A stretch of 26,497 bases of DNA from JBFWUW01 sp050247075 (GTDB lineage Bacteria; Planctomycetota; Planctomycetia; Pirellulales; JBFWUW01), in NCBI GenBank assembly GCA_050247075.1, contig JBFWUW010000086.1, positions 1 through 26,497 on the forward strand, read 5' to 3'. The notes beneath the pieces are model-generated. The model was not told where the DNA came from, did not search any database, and saw nothing but the letters and a program-made list of their open reading frames with translations. Position 1 is the stretch's first letter, and the number at the start of each line of letters is the position of its first letter. Positions 6,778-13,376 of this stretch are shown in pieces. The translations under genes and the position numbers were made by a program.

Positions 6778-8201
6778 AGCCGCGGAACCTCCACGGAACG
6801 GACCAGTTCCGTCAGTAGTTCATCGACGCGGCGTCCCTCAACCTCGGCCTCAGCCGTAAGGATCACACGATGCCTCAGCGCTGGCAGGGCAATCTGCACA
6901 ACATCGTCGGGCACGACGTAATCGCGTCCATAAAACGCCGCCAACGTGCGGGCCCCCTGTAGCAAGGCAATGCCGGCCCGCGGCGAAGCCCCCATGTGCA
7001 GTTGCGGCCATTGCCGCGTCAACCGTACCAGGTTATTGACGTAGTAAATCAATTTGTCATCGACGCGGACCTCGCCGCACAGCCGCGTGACTTCCAGAAT
7101 TTCCTCGGGCGAGGAAACGGTCTTTACGTCAGCCAGCAACCGTTGGTCCAAGTCGATCTGCAAGCTATGCATCTTGAGGATTTGGGCTTCGTCCTGTGCC
7201 GTGGGATAATCTGCGACCAGCTTGAACATGAACCGGTCGAGCTGCGCCTCGGGCAGGTTGTACGTTCCTTCCGACTCGATCGGATTTTGCGTGGCCAGCA
7301 CCAGAAACGGCCGCACCAGCTTATGGCTGGTCGTTTCCACCGTGACACGGTACTCCTGCATGATCTCGAGCAGGGCCGCGTGCGTCTTGGCGGGAGCGCG
7401 GTTGATTTCATCGGCCAACAGCAGGTTGGTGAACACGGGACCGGCCCGAAAGCGAAAGTCTTGCGTCTTCATGTCGAAGATTGGCGCGCCGGTAATGTCC
7501 GAGGGCATTAAGTCGGCGGTGAACTGAATGCGGCCAAACTGCAGGCCCAGCACCTGGCCTAGCGTGCGCACGAACAGCGTCTTGCCCAAGCCGGGCACGC
7601 TTTCAATCAGCACATGGCCGCTGGAAAACAATGCCGTCAAAGCCCCTAGTACAAGTTCGTTTTGGCCGACGTAGATCTTGCGGATCTCCTTGTCGATCCG
7701 CTCGAAGAGCGACTTGACCTTGGACGCCGCGGCCCCCATGGGGCGGTGCTCGGCGGGTGCGTCACCCGTTCCGGCGTCCGGCGAACCGCCGCCCGATATC
7801 GGCTGCGACATGTTCGGCGCGGCGGAGGAGTTGTTCAACGCATGGCCAATGGGCGTGGGACTTAATCCCGTGGACGGCGCAGCGGCCGTGCCCGACGAAG
7901 AACCAAAGCCGCCGGAGTTCCCACCCAACCCAGAGCGAGAACTTCCACTGTAATGCCCGGTCAACGCTGATTGCGACGAACCAAACCCCACATTGCTGGC
8001 CGTTGCGCCCGCGGCCTGTGGTTCGTGCTGGGCCACCAACGTTTGCAGTTCGGCCAGCGGAGCCCATTGGGCCATGCCGCTGGTCCAGACGTGCGTGGTC
8101 GGCGGCAGTTGGCCGCTGTCTGATAGTTCCTTGATTTTAGCGACCGTGACCGGCCCGCGATTGGTCCCATCGCCCAGGGTATAATGCCAGTCTCGCGCCA
8201 T
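6774..8201 (-). CDS. MoxR-family AAA+ ATPase with N-terminal GYF_2 domain
   Basis: A 475-residue protein in three parts. Residues 5-55 form a GYF_2-type domain (DWHYTLGDGTNRGPVTVAKI, then VWTSGMAQWAPLAEL), a peptide-binding fold often seen in planctomycetes. Residues about 60-155 are a low-complexity Gly/Ser/Ala/Pro linker. Residues about 160-475 are a MoxR ATPase: Walker A VPGLGKT (202-208), Walker B LLLADEINRAP (260-270), sensor 1 ATQNPIE (303-309), arginine-rich LDRFMFKL (321-328) and sensor 2 GASPRAGIAL. MoxR proteins are ATP-driven chaperones acting with vWA proteins, and the next gene (DUF58) overlaps by 4 nt. The GYF_2 fusion is not part of the usual ~320-residue MoxR and may recruit proline-rich partners. 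The start at 8201 is needed for a full GYF_2 domain; it is 26 nt after the eutB stop. Confidence 0.93.
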   Translation of the reverse strand: MARDWHYTLGDGTNRGPVTVAKIKELSDSGQLPPTTHVWTSGMAQWAPLAELQTLVAQHEPQAAGATASNVGFGSSQSALTGHYSGSSRSGLGGNSGGFGSSSGTAAAPSTGLSPTPIGHALNNSSAAPNMSQPISGGGSPDAGTGDAPAEHRPMGAAASKVKSLFERIDKEIRKIYVGQNELVLGALTALFSSGHVLIESVPGLGKTLFVRTLGQVLGLQFGRIQFTADLMPSDITGAPIFDMKTQDFRFRAGPVFTNLLLADEINRAPAKTHAALLEIMQEYRVTVETTSHKLVRPFLVLATQNPIESEGTYNLPEAQLDRFMFKLVADYPTAQDEAQILKMHSLQIDLDQRLLADVKTVSSPEEILEVTRLCGEVRVDDKLIYYVNNLVRLTRQWPQLHMGASPRAGIALLQGARTLAAFYGRDYVVPDDVVQIALPALRHRVILTAEAEVEGRRVDELLTELVRSVEVPRL

Positions 8202-8227
8202 CGTGATTTCATTGCCTGCGAAAAAGT

Positions 8228-9748
8228 TCAGTCTACATTGGGCCGACGCCCAAGGCTGTTGTCTGCAGCCCCCGTCGGGGATGTTGACGGCGGCACCGAG
8301 GCGTCGTTTGTTCCAAGAGGGTTATCATGCTTTGTGGAACGATGGCCGTCCAGGCTTGCGCCGCGAATTCCGCCGCCAAGTTCCAGCAGTGGCTGTGACC
8401 GTTCGACGGGAAGCAGGCGATTATCTCGGTCTATCACGCCGAATCGCTGGAGCCAGGCTTCAAACTCTGGCGCGGGCCGCAACCCCAGCGTTTGCCGCAG
8501 ATAATGGCTGTCGTGAAAGGATGTCGATTGGTAGTTCAGCATGACATCGTCCGCGCCGGGCACGCCCATGATGTAGTTGCAACCCGCCACACCCAGCAGC
8601 GTCAGCAAAACATCCATATCGTCCTGGTCCGCCTGGGCATGGTTGGTATAGCAAACGTCGCATCCCATGGGCAGGCCCAGGAGCTTGCCACAGAAATGGT
8701 CTTCCAGCCCGGCACGAATGATCTGCTTGCCGTCGTACAGATATTCCGGCCCAATAAACCCGACCACCGTATTGACTAGCAGCGGCTGAAACCGCCGGGC
8801 TACAGCATAGGCGCGGGCTTCCAGCGTTTGCTGATCGACATCGTGGTGGGCACCGGCCGACAAGCAAGAACCTTGGCCCGTCTCAAAATACATCACGTTG
8901 TCACCCAGCGTGCCGCGGCGCAGTTCCTGGGCGGCCTGTCGGGCTTCGGCTAATAGCGGCAGGGTTACGCCAAACGAACGATTCGCCGCTTCGGTTCCGG
9001 CGATGGATTGAAAGACCAGATCAACCGAAGCGCCCCGTGCGATTGCAGCCAGTTGATTGGTCACATGCGCCAGCACGCAGCTTTGCGTGGGGATCTCAAA
9101 GCGCTCAATAATCTCTCCCACCATCCGCAGCAGGCTCATGGTCGAGCCCACATCGTCTGTCGCCGGGTTGATGCCAATCACCGCATCGCCGCAGCCATAG
9201 CACAGCCCGTCCAATATCGAAGCGGCAATCGCCCGCGGGTCATCGGTGGAATGATTGGGCTGCAGACGCACCGCCAGGTGGCCCCGCAGTCCAAGCGTAT
9301 TGCGGAAGCGAGTCACCACCTGGCACTTGCTGGCCGCCAACACCAGGTCTTGATTGCGCATCAGCTTGGAGACCGCGGCCGCCATTTCTGGCATCAGGCC
9401 GGGGGCCAGTTGGGCCAGTTCCTGGCTGGTGCGATCGTAGGACAACAGCCACTCGCGAAACTGGCCAACCGTTAACCCGGCTACCGGCTGAAACGCCGCC
9501 GCATCGTGCGTGTCGAAAATCAGCCGTGTAACTTCGTCTGCCTCATACGGGATCAGCGGCTCTTGGAGAAACGTCGCTAGCGGCACATCGGCCAGTGCCA
9601 TCTGGGCGGCCACGCGTTCCTCGGCCGAGTCCGCGGCCAGCCCCGCCAGATAATCGCCCGATCGGGCCGGACTGGCCTTGGCCAGCAAGGTCTTCAGATC
9701 GGCAAAGACATGCCGTGTGCGGCCAATGGGGCAAGCGTAGGGAGCCAT
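8228..9748 (-). CDS. eutB: ethanolamine ammonia-lyase large subunit
   Basis: EutB is the large, substrate- and adenosylcobalamin-binding subunit of ethanolamine ammonia-lyase, which turns ethanolamine into acetaldehyde and ammonia. The match to the Escherichia coli protein as I remember it runs the whole length: RSGDYLAGLAADSAEERVAA, RLQPN (the Arg and Gln bind substrate), GCGDAVIGINPATDD, FETGQGSCLSAGAHHDVDQ, VGFIGPEYLYDGKQIIRAG and GCNYIMGVPGADDVMLNYQ. The family usually ends after a sequence like LRPAPEFEAWLQRFGV plus about 20 residues (~453 in all). This one has 506, with about 49 extra, low-complexity residues (GGGIRGASLDG to RRPNVD). The usual partner eutC should lie just downstream, but the next gene 26 nt away is moxR. 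No microcompartment shell, eutA or transporter gene is near. Function needs EutC from elsewhere, or the enzyme is altered. Confidence 0.95.
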   Translation of the reverse strand: MAPYACPIGRTRHVFADLKTLLAKASPARSGDYLAGLAADSAEERVAAQMALADVPLATFLQEPLIPYEADEVTRLIFDTHDAAAFQPVAGLTVGQFREWLLSYDRTSQELAQLAPGLMPEMAAAVSKLMRNQDLVLAASKCQVVTRFRNTLGLRGHLAVRLQPNHSTDDPRAIAASILDGLCYGCGDAVIGINPATDDVGSTMSLLRMVGEIIERFEIPTQSCVLAHVTNQLAAIARGASVDLVFQSIAGTEAANRSFGVTLPLLAEARQAAQELRRGTLGDNVMYFETGQGSCLSAGAHHDVDQQTLEARAYAVARRFQPLLVNTVVGFIGPEYLYDGKQIIRAGLEDHFCGKLLGLPMGCDVCYTNHAQADQDDMDVLLTLLGVAGCNYIMGVPGADDVMLNYQSTSFHDSHYLRQTLGLRPAPEFEAWLQRFGVIDRDNRLLPVERSQPLLELGGGIRGASLDGHRSTKHDNPLGTNDASVPPSTSPTGAADNSLGRRPNVD

Positions 9749-9824
9749 TCCGGCATTGTAACCGGGTTGCCAAGGGGTTGGCGAACGGGGAGATTGGCAA
9801 CGGTGCGCGATCTTGGGCGACAGT

Positions 9825-10217
9825 TCATAGCGCCGGCCCGCCCAGCCACTCGGGCAGGCGCTGCGGTTGGCCTTGGCGATCGACGCAGCACATGGTCACA
9901 TGGGCCTCGGTCAGTTGCTCTGGACCGCGGAAAAGCTGGTAGTCGTGCTCAATGCGGGCCGCGGTCACCCGCGTAATGGTGGTCTGCAAGCGAAGGACGT
10001 CATCGTAACGGGCCGGCCGCAGATAGCGGACCTCGATCTTGGCCACAACCACAAACAGCCCCAGCGCCTCCATGTCGCGGTAATTGTAGCCGTTGGCCCT
10101 CAGCAACTCGGTGCGGCCCATTTCGAAATAGGTCATGTAGTTGCCATGATGCACATAGCCGCCCGGGTCGCACTCTGGATAGCGAACGCGAATTTGGATC
10201 TCGTGCTGCTGCAGCAT
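9825..10217 (-). CDS. YbgC-like hotdog-fold acyl-CoA thioesterase
   Basis: A 130-residue hotdog-fold protein. The catalytic signature is RVRYPECDPGGYVHHGNYMT (residues 10-29), in which Asp17 is the expected catalytic residue and HHGNY the family motif that follows; the usual form is Y.ETDxxGxVHHxNY. The region MGRTELLRANGYNYRDME and the strand KIEVRYLRPARYDD complete the fold. Such proteins hydrolyse short or medium acyl-CoA thioesters in the cytoplasm; the natural substrate cannot be read from sequence. The start at 10217 lies 22 nt after the DUF4198-like stop, so the two genes are probably on one transcript. EutB follows after 76 nt. YbgC genes are often linked to tol-pal, which is not present here. 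Confidence 0.92.
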   Translation of the reverse strand: MLQQHEIQIRVRYPECDPGGYVHHGNYMTYFEMGRTELLRANGYNYRDMEALGLFVVVAKIEVRYLRPARYDDVLRLQTTITRVTAARIEHDYQLFRGPEQLTEAHVTMCCVDRQGQPQRLPEWLGGPAL

Positions 10218-10239
10218 GGAATTCCGCGCGTTGCGGGAG

Positions 10240-10965
10240 CTATTTGCCGCTGATGGGCAGATCGATGGTCAAGGAGCTATGGTGCCGAACCTGCTGGTAG
10301 TCCTTCTCCTCAAACGTTCCGCTGTTGCCATCTTCCTGAAAGTAAGCTCGCAATGTGAATCGCCCCGGCTTTTCTGGCTTGATGGTGGCGTTGCCGTCTT
10401 CGTCGGCCGTTACCTTTTTGTTCAAACCGGGTCCGCGCAGGAAGATGGTGGATCCGCCCAGTGGCTTTCCGTCCCACATTACCTGAACGCTCAACGAGCC
10501 GTCTTGCCAGGTGGGCCGCACGTCGAGTTTCAGGTTGTCCGATTGCCCCACTTCAGCCAACTGCTCGGCTGTTTCCACATCCACGAACTTGCCATAGTAG
10601 TGCAGAAGCACGTCGGTTTCGCCATAGCGATAGACGCCCCATTGGCAGTAGCTCTCCACCGCCCGGTTGTCGGATTTCGCCAGTTCGCTGGCCGCCCAGC
10701 GCTGGTTCTTTTCCTCCACCTTAACTTCCAAAAGCTTGAGAGGCCGGGACTCCTCCACGCCGGCAACCCGCAGCCAGGCCTTGCCGCGTTGCAAGAAGGG
10801 GTCCAGGTAAAACCCGTCGCCGGCCTGTGGGCCTTCCTCAAAAAACAGGTTCATCGTGCCGTGTTCGCCGGCGCTAGGATCGATGGACAAGAACAAGTAG
10901 TGGGCGGAAGCAGCAGGCACGAACGAGAACAGTTGAATTGCGACGGCAAGAACGTACTTCATCAT
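10240..10965 (-). CDS. exported DUF4198-like protein
   Basis: A 241-residue protein with a signal peptide (MMKYVLAVAIQLFSFVPAASA) whose predicted cleavage leaves HYLFLSIDPSAG, an N-terminal histidine followed by a beta strand. The rest is beta-rich with a carboxypeptidase-regulatory-like segment near the end (GGSTIFLRGPGLNKKVTADE to GRFTLRAYF). I recognise this layout as DUF4198, periplasmic proteins often near nickel or cobalt transport genes; no transporter lies next to it here. The start at 10965 was chosen because AGGAG sits 7 nt upstream and a signal peptide follows directly; extending the frame further would run into the zinc-ribbon gene. A second ATG directly follows at 10962. It is likely co-transcribed with the zinc-ribbon gene (32 nt upstream) and the thioesterase (22 nt downstream). 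Metal binding is inference only. Confidence 0.75.
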   Translation of the reverse strand: MMKYVLAVAIQLFSFVPAASAHYLFLSIDPSAGEHGTMNLFFEEGPQAGDGFYLDPFLQRGKAWLRVAGVEESRPLKLLEVKVEEKNQRWAASELAKSDNRAVESYCQWGVYRYGETDVLLHYYGKFVDVETAEQLAEVGQSDNLKLDVRPTWQDGSLSVQVMWDGKPLGGSTIFLRGPGLNKKVTADEDGNATIKPEKPGRFTLRAYFQEDGNSGTFEEKDYQQVRHHSSLTIDLPISGK

Positions 10966-10997
10966 GCCGCGGCTCCTAGGAAGTAGCAAACAAACAA

Positions 10998-11771
10998 TTA
11001 GTCGAACATTCGCTTGGGCAGTTTTGCCACGCGTCGCACGCAAATGCGCGTGATCGACTCCCAGGCTACCACGGTCAGCGTGTGGGTGCCATCGGGTTCC
11101 TTGATCGCGAACAACCCGTGCGACCGCCGTGATTGATCCTTCGAAAACCGCTCAGGTACGATCACGGCACCATCGGAGAGATGCAACTCGACAAACGCGC
11201 CCCGGCTGCGTTCTTCCCACAACCGCAGAAACAGATCGCACAACGGATGCGAAGCGCTGCCGACCGACGAATCGAGCTTGATATTGAACACGGCGGAGCC
11301 GCGTTCGTCCTTGCCCGACTCGGTTACGGTGACAGACTGCCCCGCCGGCTCTTGGAAATTGAAATTAAACTGTTGGTCCACGCCAATGCCGCTCGGGGGC
11401 ACATCTTGGACGGCAAGCTCCCCCGCCAGGGGGCTTTCACCATCCAAAATTTGGCTGGGTGCGTCATCGTCATCATCGGGCGGGTCATCGTGGCTGGGAA
11501 CCCGAAACCGCGCGCCGCAATGCGGACATTGCCCGGCTTTTCCCTCCAGCTTTCGCGAGCCATGCAGACGGTGCCCGTTGGGGCAAAGAAAGACAATCGT
11601 GTCGTCTTGCGCCGGCACCGGTTCCGTGGGAGCCGCTTCGCCCGTGGCAGTTTCGTCCGGGCCGGGAATTTGCAGCGTAATGCCGCAGTCGGGGCATTTA
11701 CCGCGCTTGCCAGCCAGTTCGTCGGGGCTTGTAAGAACGTGACCGTTTGGACAATGGAAGCGTATCACCAT
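10998..11771 (-). CDS. double zinc-ribbon protein of unknown function
   Basis: A 257-residue protein. Two similar zinc knuckle units occupy the first 90 residues: FHCPNGHVL with GKCPDCG (Cys7, His11, Cys26, Cys29) and FLCPNGHRL with GQCPHCGARFRVP (Cys63, His67, Cys82, Cys85). This paired CPNGH/CPxCG form is frequent in planctomycete proteins. An acidic linker (DDPPDDDDDAP, about 95-105) follows. The C-terminal ~120 residues form an unrecognised mixed domain (SGKDERGSAVFNIKLDSS to RVAKLPKRMFD). No signal peptide or membrane segment is seen. The start at 11771 puts the first knuckle near the N-terminus; upstream extension would overlap the divergent enolase-superfamily gene. It is the first gene of the minus-strand run ending at 4689. 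Function unknown. Confidence 0.8.
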   Translation of the reverse strand: MVIRFHCPNGHVLTSPDELAGKRGKCPDCGITLQIPGPDETATGEAAPTEPVPAQDDTIVFLCPNGHRLHGSRKLEGKAGQCPHCGARFRVPSHDDPPDDDDDAPSQILDGESPLAGELAVQDVPPSGIGVDQQFNFNFQEPAGQSVTVTESGKDERGSAVFNIKLDSSVGSASHPLCDLFLRLWEERSRGAFVELHLSDGAVIVPERFSKDQSRRSHGLFAIKEPDGTHTLTVVAWESITRICVRRVAKLPKRMFD

Positions 11772-11952
11772 GCGGCCCGATCGAGAAAGGTTCGAGAAAT
11801 CTCGCCGCGTTCGACAACTTTTTTCCGGGAGGACGAACCCGCCTGCCGCCAGCAAATAGTACCTTACGCGGCCCGGTATGACAAATCTTCGGATGGGGAA
11901 GGATGAGCGATGGAAACTTCCACCCTCGCCCCGTTGATACATGGGGCGGCCC

Positions 11953-11996
11953 GGCGGTAAAGTATCCGCGGTCCCTATAATCCAACATTTACCGCC
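11953..11996. promoter_or_regulatory. 9-bp inverted repeat flanking a TATAAT box before the enolase-superfamily gene
   Basis: GGCGGTAAA (11953-11961) and its exact reverse complement TTTACCGCC (11988-11996) lie 26 nt apart and flank a perfect -10 box TATAAT (11976-11981). The left arm covers the -35 region, where no TTGACA-like sequence is seen, and the right arm covers the expected transcription start. This is the layout of an operator controlling a promoter that lacks its own -35 box. The gene start is at 12007. Confidence 0.45.
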
Positions 11997-12006
11997 AGGT
12001 TCAAGC

Positions 12007-13269
12007 ATGCAACTCACGGTCAAAAAGATCGAACGGATTTGGGTCGATGTCCCTTATCGGCCGGTCCCCAAGCGCAACATGGTCCGCGAGCTACCTCACT
12101 GGACGATCTTCGAGTTGTGCAAGGTCACGCTCGAGTGCGGAGTGACTGGCGTCGGCGAGACGATGCAGTTCTACACCTGGGGCAACACCACCGACGACGC
12201 CGTGAACAGGGCGCAAGGCCGCCAGGCAACCGAGATCATGTGGGACGACACCCTGGGTGCCGGCTTGCAAATGGCCCTGTTCGACGCCGTCGGCCGGGCC
12301 ATGGATGTGCCAGTCTGGCAACTGTTGGGGCAGAAGGTGCGGGACGAAGCCCCCATTTCATGGTGGTCGATCGACCTGCCGCCCGCCGATTGGCTGGAGG
12401 AGTGCCGCGCAGCGCTGGCCGCCGGCTACACCAGTTACAAGTTCAAGGCCCGGCCTTGGTTTGACCTGGACGAACAACTCCGCACGGTCACCCGGGAAAT
12501 GCCCGCGCACTTTGATATCGACCTCGATTTCAACACCATGCTGAACGACTCGGCCCACGCCGTGCGCGTGCTGCGCGAGATGGAGAAATACCCGCAAGTT
12601 AAGATCTACGAGTCCCCAATTCCCCAAGGGGATGTGCCGGGCAACAAATACCTGCGCCAGCAGACCTGTATTCCCATTGCCATGCATGTCGGCAATCCCC
12701 CTTTGGCCACGGCCTTGCAAGAGGATGTCTGCGATGGCTTTGTCGTCTGTTGCGGCGTCAGCCAGGCATTGCACGAAGCGCACGTCATCGCTCAGTGGAA
12801 CAAAGTCTTCTGGTTGCAACTGGTGGGGACCGGCCTGACAGCCACCTTGGCGCTGCATCTGGCGGCCGTTTGTTCGCACGCCCGCTGGCCGGCGGTTAAT
12901 TGCCATAATCTTTACGAACACACGCTGCTCAAGCAGCCGATTGCCATGCGCAACGGGCACGCGCCCATTCCGATGGGGCCCGGCTTGGGCGTCGAGGTCG
13001 ATTGGGACGCCGTCGAGCGGTTCCGCATCGAGCCGATCTTCAAACCGTATCCCGCCGCCGATTTGCTGATGCGGCTCTCTTGGCCCAGTGGCGCCGAGGA
13101 TTACTACTGCCACGGGTTGCAGTACTGGGACGACTTCATTGGCGGCCGCAAACCGGTCTTTTCGCCAGGCGTGAACCTGGAAGTCGTCCCCAACGACGGC
13201 ACGGCCGAATGGCGCAAACTACGCGAAGAGACGCTGAAAAAGCCGTGGTGGGTCTCGCGACCAAACTAA
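12007..13269 (+). CDS. enolase-superfamily (mandelate racemase/muconate lactonizing type) enzyme
   Basis: A 420-residue cytoplasmic protein. The N-terminal capping domain (MQLTVKKIERIWVDVPYRPV, then GVTGVGETMQFYTWG) and the block GAGLQMALFDAVGRAMDVPVWQLLG are typical of the MR/MLE branch. The barrel carries a KxK motif (SYKFKARP), the first metal ligand DIDLDFN and the second in KIYESPIP. The third ligand normally sits in a PIALDES-like block; here it reads IPIAMHVGNPP, so the usual acidic residues are replaced. Members abstract the alpha-proton of sugar acids or related carboxylates and catalyse dehydration, racemisation or cycloisomerisation. The ATG at 12007 gives the family N-terminus. 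The promoter candidate is at 11976. The SMP-30 fusion gene follows 107 nt downstream on the same strand. Substrate cannot be predicted, and activity may depend on an altered metal site. Confidence 0.9.
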   Translation: MQLTVKKIERIWVDVPYRPVPKRNMVRELPHWTIFELCKVTLECGVTGVGETMQFYTWGNTTDDAVNRAQGRQATEIMWDDTLGAGLQMALFDAVGRAMDVPVWQLLGQKVRDEAPISWWSIDLPPADWLEECRAALAAGYTSYKFKARPWFDLDEQLRTVTREMPAHFDIDLDFNTMLNDSAHAVRVLREMEKYPQVKIYESPIPQGDVPGNKYLRQQTCIPIAMHVGNPPLATALQEDVCDGFVVCCGVSQALHEAHVIAQWNKVFWLQLVGTGLTATLALHLAAVCSHARWPAVNCHNLYEHTLLKQPIAMRNGHAPIPMGPGLGVEVDWDAVERFRIEPIFKPYPAADLLMRLSWPSGAEDYYCHGLQYWDDFIGGRKPVFSPGVNLEVVPNDGTAEWRKLREETLKKPWWVSRPN

Positions 13270-13376
13270 CGCAGACCGCCCGGTTCAGACTGCCACGGGA
13301 CAATTGTTGTGGTTACGATGGGACGGACTCCTGTCCAGGCAACATTGCCGCTATTGGTTCTCACGGGATTAACTTC

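Noticed and set aside
11772..12023. 84-residue N-terminal extension of the zinc-ribbon protein
   Set aside because: It overlaps the divergent enolase-superfamily promoter and start and has no domain resemblance; ATG 11771 places the first zinc knuckle at the N-terminus.
13002..13376. Longer N-terminus for the SMP-30-LRR protein
   Set aside because: It would overlap the enolase-superfamily gene in another frame; the ATG at 13377 directly gives a signal peptide.
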